Of a stretch of DNA of 17,906 nucleotides, positions 1 to 7,169 are shown piece after piece. Source of the stretch: Salinivirga sp035268865 (lineage in GTDB: Bacteria > Bacteroidota > Bacteroidia > Bacteroidales > Salinivirgaceae); NCBI RefSeq assembly GCF_035268865.1, contig NZ_DATFKB010000154.1:1-17906 (forward strand). Reading direction: 5' to 3'. The notes beneath the pieces were generated by a model. The model was not told where the DNA came from, made no database searches, and worked only from the letters and a program-made list of their open reading frames with translations. The stretch's first letter is position 1, and every line of letters starts with the position of its first letter. A program made the position numbers and the translations under genes.

Positions 1-138
1 GCAAAAACAATCACACGAACCGTGTTAACAAGTACGCGTACCCATTTTATCATTCGTGCCACCCTTGATGCATACCATGGCGATGTACGAGTGTTCAGCA
101 AATCATGGGATGAACAAATTAAACGTGATTTATTATAA
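1..138 (+). CDS. C-terminal end of a CocE/NonD-family hydrolase (partial)
   Basis: Frame 1 is open from the left edge to a TAA at 136-138 and encodes 45 residues, so this is the 3' end of a gene that starts outside the window. The residues include RTVLTSTRTHFIIRATLDAY and, near the end, VFSKSWDEQIKRDLL. This resembles the last beta strands of the C-terminal jelly-roll domain of CocE/NonD (peptidase S15-like) hydrolases, where an 'LDAY...RVFS..W...I.RD' ending is familiar to me. These enzymes are serine alpha/beta hydrolases that cleave esters or X-Pro amides; the catalytic residues are not in this fragment, so activity cannot be judged. The next gene begins 13 bases after the stop on the same strand, which suggests co-transcription. 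The reading frame is well supported; the family call rests on a short stretch and is moderate. Confidence 0.6.
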   Translation, partial: AKTITRTVLTSTRTHFIIRATLDAYHGDVRVFSKSWDEQIKRDLL

Positions 139-151
139 AAAACTTATAAAT

Positions 152-1447
152 ATGGAAAAGAAACAAATATTTATCGTAGGTCTTGATGATTTTAACCTGA
201 AAAAACTGCAAAATCTGCCCGAGGCAGAATATTGCGATTTTCATGCTGCGCTGCACATTTCCGAAATGCGCAATGTAGAACAGTATGATATGGAAAATTT
301 GATCAATTTGTGTTTTGATCGGATTGATAAACATGGAAAAATAGATGCCGTAGCCAGCTATTACGACTTCCCCGGCACCATGTTGGTTCCCATTATTGCT
401 GAAAAATATAACCTGCCGGGGCCATCGCTGGAAGCAATGACCAAATGTGAAAATAAATACTGGAGCCGGCTCGAACAAAGCAAAGTAATTCCGGAACATA
501 TCCCCCAGTTTAAAGCTTTTGATCCATTCGATGACAATGCATTTGAGAAAGTTGGCATGATTACACCATATTGGGTGAAACCCATTAAGTCGTTCCGGTC
601 ATTTTTGGCATATCAGATTAATGGTGAGGCACAGTTTAAAGAAAACATGGAGGAAATAAAAAAACACATCGACTTTATGGCCGAGCCATTTAACTATTTA
701 ATGAAACAATACAACATGCCTGAAGAGTTTGCTAATATGGAAGAACGCATGATAGCTGAGAGTCCGATTACAGGCCATCAATGCACTGTGGAAGGATATG
801 TGAACAATGGCAATGTGGTTGTTTATGGTATTGTGGACAGTATCAGGGAGGGCGACCGTTCTTCATTTGGCCGCTATGAGTATCCATCGTCACTACCACA
901 GGAAATTCAGTTCCGCATGGCCGACGTAACCCGCCGTGTAGTAAACCAACTTGGTCTCGACCATTCACCTTTTAATATTGAGTATTTTTACAATCCCACA
1001 GCCGATGAAGTTTACTTTTTGGAGATTAACCCGCGTATTTCGCAGGCGCACACTGATATATTTGAAAAGATTCACGGTATTTCGCACCACTCCATCATGC
1101 TGAATCTGGCTTTGGGACAAAAACCCAAAACATTGGGAAATAATGGGGAATTCAATAAGGCAGCCAACTTTATGCTGCGTACGTTCGAACCCGGAACAAT
1201 TAAAAAAGTACCCACTGAATCGGAGATTAAAATCCTGAAAAAATTCATCCCTTCATTGGAGGTAAAAGTACAGGTAAAAGAAGGTATTCATCTTAAAGAT
1301 TTGCAGGGGCAGGACAGTTATAGTTTTGAGCTGGCCAACATTTTTATTGGCGGCAGAGATCAAAATGAGCTGGTAGAGCGCTACAACAAATGTATGGATG
1401 GCCTTACATTTGAAATCGACTACGATGAAGCCGTACAGCTTTATTAA
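152..1447 (+). CDS. ATP-grasp domain protein, probable carboxylate-amine ligase
   Basis: A protein of 431 residues starting MEKKQIFIVG at the ATG at 152. The frame stays open further upstream to 56, but that part overlaps the preceding gene and looks non-coding, so the later start is chosen. The middle and end carry ATP-grasp features: a probable ATP-binding lysine in YWVKPIKSFRSF (140-151), VEGYV (213-217), and the metal/ATP-binding motif FLEINPRIS (289-297), with E291, N293 and R295 as expected ligands. Proteins of this fold activate a carboxylate as an acyl phosphate and join it to an amine or thiol; the substrate cannot be read from sequence. It has no signal peptide and is probably cytoplasmic. 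It follows a CocE/NonD-like hydrolase by 13 bases, so the two may act on the same amide- or ester-containing compound (inference). The fold is sure, the reaction is not. Confidence 0.8.
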   Translation: MEKKQIFIVGLDDFNLKKLQNLPEAEYCDFHAALHISEMRNVEQYDMENLINLCFDRIDKHGKIDAVASYYDFPGTMLVPIIAEKYNLPGPSLEAMTKCENKYWSRLEQSKVIPEHIPQFKAFDPFDDNAFEKVGMITPYWVKPIKSFRSFLAYQINGEAQFKENMEEIKKHIDFMAEPFNYLMKQYNMPEEFANMEERMIAESPITGHQCTVEGYVNNGNVVVYGIVDSIREGDRSSFGRYEYPSSLPQEIQFRMADVTRRVVNQLGLDHSPFNIEYFYNPTADEVYFLEINPRISQAHTDIFEKIHGISHHSIMLNLALGQKPKTLGNNGEFNKAANFMLRTFEPGTIKKVPTESEIKILKKFIPSLEVKVQVKEGIHLKDLQGQDSYSFELANIFIGGRDQNELVERYNKCMDGLTFEIDYDEAVQLY

Positions 1448-1469
1448 GCAAAATATTTACTGATTTTAC

Positions 1470-1504
1470 AAAAGGATTTCATTTACCTTTAATGGAATCC
1501 TTTT
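1470..1504. terminator. Hairpin terminator between convergent genes
   Basis: Two 14-base arms, 1470-1483 and 1491-1504, pair along their whole length with a single G-U wobble around a 7-base loop. Each arm ends in four A or T, so each strand reads hairpin then TTTT. It lies 22 bases past the stop of the ATP-grasp gene. The left arm contains the TGA stop codon (1479-1481) of the opposing Na+/phosphate transporter gene, so the hairpin partly overlaps that coding end. It can serve both transcripts. Confidence 0.7.
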
Positions 1505-3140
1505 CTATTGCACCAATAGCACGCCGTGCAATTCGGCGCGCCAGGCTGTGTAGTCGCCTTGCCACTTCTAACAATTCTACTTCAAAACGAATTATAGAAA
1601 CACGATGTTCCTCAGAATCAGCCAATCTGGAATACACATGCCGGTGTACTTTTGCGTGGTCCTCTGCAAACTGATCTTTGCTTTCCGTTACTGACTCTGC
1701 TTTTGGCTTGTCTTTTTCCTGAAAAGCCGTTATTGCATCAGCCAGGTAGGCATTGGCCTGTTCATATAAATCAAGCAACATTTTGTGCGTCTCCTCACTC
1801 ACTTCAAAACCAAGCTTCAGTCGATGCTCTGCAGCTTCTACCACACTGGTGGTATAAAGGTCTCCAGCATTTTCAATGATGTTGGCAATATCTGTCTGGC
1901 GTCGCACACGTTCCATTTCATGCTCTGACAATTCTTTCTGTTGAATTTGACTGATATAACTCAAAATACGTTCGTGCCACGAATCCAGTATGTCGTCTCT
2001 TTTTCGTAAATCATCGAGGTCGGAGCGTGTTCCGCGAATGGCCAGGGGAATGCTATCGCTTGCAATATGGACAAGATCCTGCCCCATCTCTTTCAGGGTT
2101 TTTTCAACCATATCGAGGGCCAGGTTAGCGTGTTTTAAATAGTAGTCGTCGAGCAAAGGTACAGTACGATCGGCAGGAGCTTTGTCGGGTAAAATCCTCT
2201 TGATCAGATGAGCTACAGATTTTGTAAAACCAATAAACAACAGGGCATTGCCAATATTAAAGATAGTGTGGGCATTGGCAATTTGACGTCCAACATCATT
2301 TTTCGAAATATCTGCAACCAGCTCACTTAATTGCGGTATTAAAAAAGCAAAAATAATGGCGCCCAATGAATTGAACAACACATGTGCAAGTGCAACCTGC
2401 ACGGCAGGCCTTGGTTTACCAATTGCAGCGAGCAAAGCTGTGACACAGGTTCCAATATTGGCGCCAATTATCATGGCCACGCCGGTTTCGATATTTAACA
2501 ATCCTTGCGAGGCGAGTACAATTACTACACCTGTGGTAGCCGATGAGCTTTGCACAAGGGCTGTAAAAAAAGCTCCGAATAAAATCCCATATACAGGGAG
2601 TGCGGTGTTTTTCATCACTTCCATAAAGGGCTCATAACTGCGGAGTGGCATAGTAGCCCGGGTCATTAAGTTCATTCCAAGAAAAACCAGGCCCAATCCC
2701 AATAAAATATATCCGTAATTTTTAAGCCGGCGAAACTTAGTAATGGTAGTCAACACATAACCCACAGCCACAATCAGCAATGCCGATTCGGTTACTTTAA
2801 ATGCAATAATTTGCGCTGTGATAGTGGTCCCAATATTGGCACCTAAAATTATGCCCAGGGTTTTGGAGAACTCCATAAGACCGGCCGACACAAAACCAAC
2901 AACCAGGACGGTAGTAATTGAAGAAGATTGAATTACAGCAGTTATACCAGCTCCTGCGGTAAGTGAGGTCCAGCGGTTGCGGGTCATTTTGGCCAAAAAG
3001 TTGGTAAGTCTGTTACCCGCAGCAGCCTTCAAACCATTGGTCATTTGTACCATACCATATAAAAATAGCGCAAGACCGCCAGCCAGCCCTAATGCTACCT
3101 CCCACCAGTTAATTTGAACAATGGTTTCTTGTGTTTCCAT
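1479..3140 (-). CDS. Na+/phosphate cotransporter family protein with PhoU-like C-terminal domain
   Basis: 553 residues, ATG start at 3140. The N-terminal part (about 13-315) is strongly hydrophobic and contains two inverted-repeat-type Na/Pi modules, each with the QSSS signature (AVIQSSSITT at 69-77, ALVQSSSATT at 195-203) followed by a GANIGT motif (100-105 and 226-231). These are the hallmarks of the PNaS (NptA/SLC34-like) family, which takes up phosphate with Na+ across the inner membrane. The C-terminal 200 residues are charged and helical and fit a PhoU-like domain (about 340-545), a common fusion in bacteria that probably senses or regulates phosphate flux. The gene follows the glycosyltransferase genes on the same strand after 37 bases, so it may be read from the same transcript, although its function is unrelated. 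Family call is firm; phosphate as substrate is by family. Confidence 0.92.
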   Translation of the reverse strand: METQETIVQINWWEVALGLAGGLALFLYGMVQMTNGLKAAAGNRLTNFLAKMTRNRWTSLTAGAGITAVIQSSSITTVLVVGFVSAGLMEFSKTLGIILGANIGTTITAQIIAFKVTESALLIVAVGYVLTTITKFRRLKNYGYILLGLGLVFLGMNLMTRATMPLRSYEPFMEVMKNTALPVYGILFGAFFTALVQSSSATTGVVIVLASQGLLNIETGVAMIIGANIGTCVTALLAAIGKPRPAVQVALAHVLFNSLGAIIFAFLIPQLSELVADISKNDVGRQIANAHTIFNIGNALLFIGFTKSVAHLIKRILPDKAPADRTVPLLDDYYLKHANLALDMVEKTLKEMGQDLVHIASDSIPLAIRGTRSDLDDLRKRDDILDSWHERILSYISQIQQKELSEHEMERVRRQTDIANIIENAGDLYTTSVVEAAEHRLKLGFEVSEETHKMLLDLYEQANAYLADAITAFQEKDKPKAESVTESKDQFAEDHAKVHRHVYSRLADSEEHRVSIIRFEVELLEVARRLHSLARRIARRAIGAIEKDSIKGK

Positions 3141-3177
3141 AAAAAACCCGTTTAAAAAAATTACATGTATTTTAAAG

Positions 3178-4290
3178 TTAATCTATCCCGGCCGTTGCTT
3201 TTCCTGTTACCACAATAGCATCAAACAAGCGCAAGTATTTTTCCTTATTGGCATCAATGGAATAGCGATTCTTGATGGTTGCCCGCCCGGCTGCTCCTAT
3301 CTCTTTCCGTAAAACAGCATTGTCGATGAGTTGTTTGAGCGTTTGTTCCCACTCCTGATCGTTCGCTGCTAAATAACCGTTCACACCATGCTCAATAATT
3401 TCCGTATTCACTCCCACGGGCGACATCACCGCAGGAATACCAACCGACATGTATTGCAGGCCTTTAAAACCGCACTTCCCCCTTGACCATTCATCATCGG
3501 GTAACGGCATAACCCCAATGTCGATTTCGTTTAGTCGCGCTACCTCATCATGTGCCGACCAGGGCACATTTTCAACTTCAATGCGCTCATCATCGATGCC
3601 TGCGTCGGCAATCACACGAATTCTCAATTGACCGTTATAAGCCTTCTGGAGCTTTTCCAATACCGGAATGAGCAACCGAAAATGTTTCAGAGTGGTACTG
3701 CTGCCAGTCCAGCCAATGCGCACATAATTTTGCTCAGATTTTTTTTCCTGTGGTTGGTGGTATGATGTATCAATGGTGGTTGGAATAATTTCCACGTTGT
3801 CGTTAAATTGTTTTGCATAATTGGCCAAATACTGGTTTCCAGCAATAACCAAAGTCGAAAAAGCACAAATCTCGCCTGTTTTCTCAGGTCTTTTAAGCCA
3901 TTTCAATTCTTTATTGGCATCTGAAACATCATTGAGCCAAATGGCATCGTCAAAATCAAAGATTATGGGTACGCCTTTTTGTTTTATTTTTCGCTCAAAG
4001 CGGGTCCGGCCAAGCATAAAAGCTTCGCGATAAATAAAAACAGCATTGTATTGCTTTACCCTGGCCACATGGCGCGACCGCCGTAAATAAGATTTAATAA
4101 CTATAAATAATTTCAGCAAATAATTGCGTCTTTTATAAAAATTCCGGTCATCCCAGGCTGTAAGTAAGTTGGCATAATCAATTTCATAGCCGTTGGCCTG
4201 CAAATGCGGAATAAAATGTTCACAACGAAAACGCTGACCGGGTGAACGGTTCATTCGATGCGGAACAATATATAAAATGCGCTTTTTCAA
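3178..4290 (-). CDS. GT4-like glycosyltransferase
   Basis: 370 residues with the two-lobed layout of GT-B enzymes. The N-terminal lobe opens with RILYIVPHR and a GQRFRCEHF segment; it includes FDFDDAIW (111-118). The C-terminal lobe has RIGWTGSSTTLKH (191-203), the start of the donor-binding Rossmann half, and a late region with KGLQYMSVGIPAV (276-288) and GVNGYLA (302-308), typical of GT4 nucleotide-sugar binding. It probably transfers a sugar to a lipid-linked or surface glycan at the cytoplasmic membrane; donor and acceptor are unknown. The first codon is TTG: an in-frame stop lies six codons upstream and no ATG fits before the N-terminal beta strand. The TTG overlaps the stop of the upstream glycosyltransferase in the four bases TTGA, suggesting translational coupling. 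Confidence 0.88.
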   Translation of the reverse strand: MKKRILYIVPHRMNRSPGQRFRCEHFIPHLQANGYEIDYANLLTAWDDRNFYKRRNYLLKLFIVIKSYLRRSRHVARVKQYNAVFIYREAFMLGRTRFERKIKQKGVPIIFDFDDAIWLNDVSDANKELKWLKRPEKTGEICAFSTLVIAGNQYLANYAKQFNDNVEIIPTTIDTSYHQPQEKKSEQNYVRIGWTGSSTTLKHFRLLIPVLEKLQKAYNGQLRIRVIADAGIDDERIEVENVPWSAHDEVARLNEIDIGVMPLPDDEWSRGKCGFKGLQYMSVGIPAVMSPVGVNTEIIEHGVNGYLAANDQEWEQTLKQLIDNAVLRKEIGAAGRATIKNRYSIDANKEKYLRLFDAIVVTGKATAGID

Positions 4291-5507
4291 AGTTCTGAAT
4301 AAATTTCATGGTATTTTTCAATACCATCGGTTAATGAAAAATATTGACGGGCAACTTTAACAAGCTGATCCTGGTTTATTGCAGGGCCATTAAAGTATGT
4401 GTTTAATGTTTGCCTGTAAGCGCTTTCAGTAAAATCATGCACCAATAAATCCGGAAAATGTTGCTTATAAATCAAATCCACATCGCCTACACCAGCATTG
4501 GCAATCGCTGGAATACCCATACCCAGAATTTCAGCCAACTTGGTTGGAGATGATGCCTGCTTGGAAAAAACCGGCTTGATGAAAAACACAGATAAGTCTG
4601 ACAATGAAAGCAATGCAGGTACATCATGGCGCGTCACACCGTGGCAAACAATCTGTTGATTATCAATGTTTTTATGAGCGGCCTCTGATTTAATTTTTTC
4701 TGCTTCATTGGGTGTAATAAAAAGCATTTTGGCCTTAGGTTTAAACTCCAGTAATACTTTAAAAAAATCGAGCATCTCAGACAGCATGTACCATGAACCT
4801 ATCGAGCCCAGGTAAGAAAGCACAAAGTGGTTTTTCAACGACAATGCTTCCCTAAAAGAAGCTTTTTTCGATGCATCAATGTTTTCAGGAGAAAAATGAT
4901 CAAAATCGGCACAACATGGAATTACAGAAACCTCATCGGGCTCCAGCTTCACAAAAGGCCATTGCTGAATAATATTTTTACCTGCTTGTGTGAGACTCAC
5001 AACAGCATCGGCAGTTTTAAACAAACTTCGCTCTTTATTTTTAAAATACTTATAAACCAGATTAAAAATCGGATTCTTTCTGTTCCATATACCTCCTTCA
5101 GCCCGCTCATCGGGCCAAAAACCCCGCATATCAAATAATAATTTCACTCCAAATTTGCTTTGTAAAACCTGTCCGGCCATTGCAGGCAAATACCCCCGGG
5201 CGTGTGCCACATCAAATGCCTTTTCGCGATGCAGCCTTACAGCAAATTTTTTCATTGTATGAAAATCTTTCAGCGACGATAAAACAGGTGGTGTGGATGT
5301 ATAACTTTGCGGGGTCCATTCAATATTAAAATCATCGCAAATTGCTTCTATATGCTTACTTTGTGCTGCGTACCGATTGGTTTTTTCAAAAGAGAGCAGG
5401 GTTATTTTATGACCTTTTTTCGAGAGCCCCCAAAGGTACGGAAGTACCTGCGACTGCCCTAGTGGATCGGTCATTCCATCGTATGATATGTATAATACTT
5501 TTTTCAA
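4287..5507 (-). CDS. GT4-like glycosyltransferase
   Basis: 406 residues of GT-B fold. The N-terminal strand KVLYISYDGM is followed by TDPLGQSQVLPYL (13-25), the acceptor-side glycine loop seen in many GT4 enzymes. FDMRGFWPDE (125-134) lies in the first lobe, SYLGSIGSWY (231-240) begins the second, and SPTKLAEILGMGIPAI (320-335) is the conserved donor-binding region, with E326 as the likely sugar/phosphate-contacting acid. It should transfer a sugar during polysaccharide or glycolipid assembly; specificity is not visible. The start codon is TTG at 5507-5505, since an in-frame TGA lies five codons upstream with no ATG between, and the next ATG would delete the conserved first beta strand. It is the first gene of a minus-strand unit with the next glycosyltransferase and possibly the phosphate transporter. 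Confidence 0.88.
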   Translation of the reverse strand: MKKVLYISYDGMTDPLGQSQVLPYLWGLSKKGHKITLLSFEKTNRYAAQSKHIEAICDDFNIEWTPQSYTSTPPVLSSLKDFHTMKKFAVRLHREKAFDVAHARGYLPAMAGQVLQSKFGVKLLFDMRGFWPDERAEGGIWNRKNPIFNLVYKYFKNKERSLFKTADAVVSLTQAGKNIIQQWPFVKLEPDEVSVIPCCADFDHFSPENIDASKKASFREALSLKNHFVLSYLGSIGSWYMLSEMLDFFKVLLEFKPKAKMLFITPNEAEKIKSEAAHKNIDNQQIVCHGVTRHDVPALLSLSDLSVFFIKPVFSKQASSPTKLAEILGMGIPAIANAGVGDVDLIYKQHFPDLLVHDFTESAYRQTLNTYFNGPAINQDQLVKVARQYFSLTDGIEKYHEIYSEL

Positions 5508-5604
5508 TACGGATATAAATCAGTGGCCATCTTTTAGCATGCACAAAAAACGCAACCAAAATACAAAAAGACGGCCATTGGAGCAAAAAGAGGTGCAAAG
5601 AAGT

Positions 5605-5634
5605 CAAAATTAAAAAGAAAAACAGGTAAACAAA
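5605..5634 (-). promoter_or_regulatory. Bacteroidota-type promoter for the glycosyltransferase unit
   Basis: On the minus strand, TTTG (5634-5631) is followed after 18 bases by TAATTTTG (5612-5605), an exact match to the TAnnTTTG -7 element of the primary sigma factor in Bacteroides and relatives, with the -33 element at suitable spacing. Transcription would begin near 5600, leaving a leader of about 90 bases before the TTG start at 5507. Confidence 0.55.
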
Positions 5635-5692
5635 CGTATAATTTAGTTTATGCAACCTACAATTGCTTAAAGTACGGTTTTAGCACATCTAA

Positions 5693-5725
5693 TTGATCAT
5701 TTTCAATCCGAAAGTTTTATCTTCG
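5693..5725 (+). promoter_or_regulatory. Candidate promoter for the membrane-protein gene
   Basis: TTG (5693-5695) is followed after 22 bases by TATCTTCG (5718-5725), one mismatch from TAnnTTTG. The start codon at 5766 lies about 35 bases past the predicted start point. Together with the minus-strand promoter it makes 5508-5765 a divergent control region with no gene in it. Confidence 0.35.
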
Positions 5726-5765
5726 CAATACTTACCCTGAAATAAAATAAAAGAGACGATTGGAA

Positions 5766-7136
5766 ATGGAATATTTCAGCATTTGGGATTTCTTTCTGGT
5801 ACCTGCCTATATTCTTTTGGCCTGGGTAATTTCTGCCAGAATTGCCCAAAAGCGTCGCGAAAAGCTTCCACACTATCGCTTCTATCACTGGGGACTTTTA
5901 TACAAAATTGGGGGTGCACTTGCCCTATGTGCCATTTATCTTTTTTATTACGGCGGAGGCGATACAACAGGTTATTTCAGAAGCGCACTCGTGCTACGGA
6001 ACCTACTTTTTGAAGATCCGGGCACGTATTTGAGTATTCTGTCAAATAACCTCACTCCCGAGAACTTTAGTGCGTTTACAAACGAAACCGGATACCCGAT
6101 ATATTACCGGGATCCGAACTCATTCACGGTGGTAAGATTCACTTCAGTGCTCATGCTTTTCACTACGGGTAGCTTCCTGCAGGTATCCATCCTCACTGCA
6201 ATCATCACTTACAGCGGGGTATGGAGGCTTTACCTCATGTTTGTTGAAATGTATCCGAAAAACGACACCTTGCTTGCCGTTGCAGCCCTGTTCATTCCTT
6301 CGGTAGCATTTTGGGGAAGCGGAGTATTAAAAGATTCTTACACAATGGCCGCAGCCGGGTGGTTCATCTTTGCTTTTTATAAAATATTCTTTCAGCGAAG
6401 GCGCATATTGCTCTATGGTATTGCCATCGTAGTGAGTGTTTACGTGTTGGTTTCAATTAAGGCATACATATTTTTTGCGCTGCTGGGCGGAATAATGATT
6501 TGGGTTGCCTTCTATTTCCTTAACAAACTCAAAAGCGGGTTTTTCAGATTATTTGTTTTACCCATACTCGCCCTGATGTTTTGGGGCCTCGGGCAATACA
6601 TAATTTTCAATATTGGGGAATACGTGGGCTCTTACTATACCTCTATGGATGCGCTGCTGCAAAAAGCCATTATCACACAGGACGACCTTACGAGGGCATA
6701 TTATGGCGGCAATTCCTTTGACCTGGGAGAACTTCAACCAAACATACAGAGTATTTTGTCAAAAGCCCCCAAAGCAACTATTGCAGGCCTGTTCAGACCA
6801 TTCATTTTTGAAGCACAAAACCCGGTAATGTTTATCTCCGGCCTGGAAAACACGGCTTTACTGCTCTTACTTTTCTGGGTGATATTTAAAACTGGACTGA
6901 GGCGTTTTATTGGCATAATGTTCGAAAAACCCGTGATACTTTTTGCTTTTGGCTTCACCATACTATTTGCTTTCTCGGTAGGACTTACAACCGCAAATTT
7001 TGGTGCACTTGTACGTTATAAAATTCCACTGCTCCCATATTATGTTGGTGCTTTATTCATCATTTATCACATTGCCAAAAAAAGAAAAGAGCAAGACAAC
7101 GGGGAAGAAATTAGTGAATCCACTGAACATGTTTAA
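5766..7136 (+). CDS. Polytopic membrane protein of unknown family, possibly GT-C-like or a polysaccharide polymerase
   Basis: 456 residues from the ATG at 5766; a TTG two codons earlier is possible but less likely. By eye there are about ten hydrophobic segments. The first (about 9-25) is followed by a basic stretch (24-42, RIAQKRREK), then a second (about 44-62) and a long polar loop that begins with YYGGGDTTGYF (61-71). Positive charges put that loop on the outer face. An acidic residue in the first large external loop is the layout of GT-C glycosyltransferases, with D66 as candidate catalytic residue. Later signatures are PSVAFWGSGVLKDSY (178-192) and GALVRYKIPLLPYY near the end, the latter reminiscent of Wzy/O-antigen polymerase-like proteins. 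It is divergent from two glycosyltransferase genes, which supports a glycan role. I cannot name the family; the function is inference. Confidence 0.6.
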   Translation: MEYFSIWDFFLVPAYILLAWVISARIAQKRREKLPHYRFYHWGLLYKIGGALALCAIYLFYYGGGDTTGYFRSALVLRNLLFEDPGTYLSILSNNLTPENFSAFTNETGYPIYYRDPNSFTVVRFTSVLMLFTTGSFLQVSILTAIITYSGVWRLYLMFVEMYPKNDTLLAVAALFIPSVAFWGSGVLKDSYTMAAAGWFIFAFYKIFFQRRRILLYGIAIVVSVYVLVSIKAYIFFALLGGIMIWVAFYFLNKLKSGFFRLFVLPILALMFWGLGQYIIFNIGEYVGSYYTSMDALLQKAIITQDDLTRAYYGGNSFDLGELQPNIQSILSKAPKATIAGLFRPFIFEAQNPVMFISGLENTALLLLLFWVIFKTGLRRFIGIMFEKPVILFAFGFTILFAFSVGLTTANFGALVRYKIPLLPYYVGALFIIYHIAKKRKEQDNGEEISESTEHV

Positions 7137-7169
7137 CTCTATATAAGTTTCAGCAAAAAACCTTACTAA

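Noticed and set aside
56..151. Upstream extension of the ATP-grasp gene to an earlier ATG
   Set aside because: It overlaps the end of the hydrolase gene in another frame, and the translated stretch does not resemble an ATP-grasp N-terminus, while MEKKQIFIVG at 152 begins with a typical beta strand.
119..499. Open frame on the minus strand
   Set aside because: It lies wholly inside the hydrolase/ATP-grasp region and its translation is low-complexity and hydrophobic without any family signature.
2356..2637. Open frame on the plus strand within the phosphate transporter gene
   Set aside because: It is antisense to a conserved coding region with QSSS motifs; no recognisable content.
4827..5138. 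Open frame of 103 codons on the plus strand
   Set aside because: Antisense to the conserved glycosyltransferase; composition looks like a shadow frame.
5760..5765. TTG start two codons before the membrane-protein ATG
   Set aside because: The ATG at 5766 is a normal start and nothing in the upstream two codons favours the TTG.
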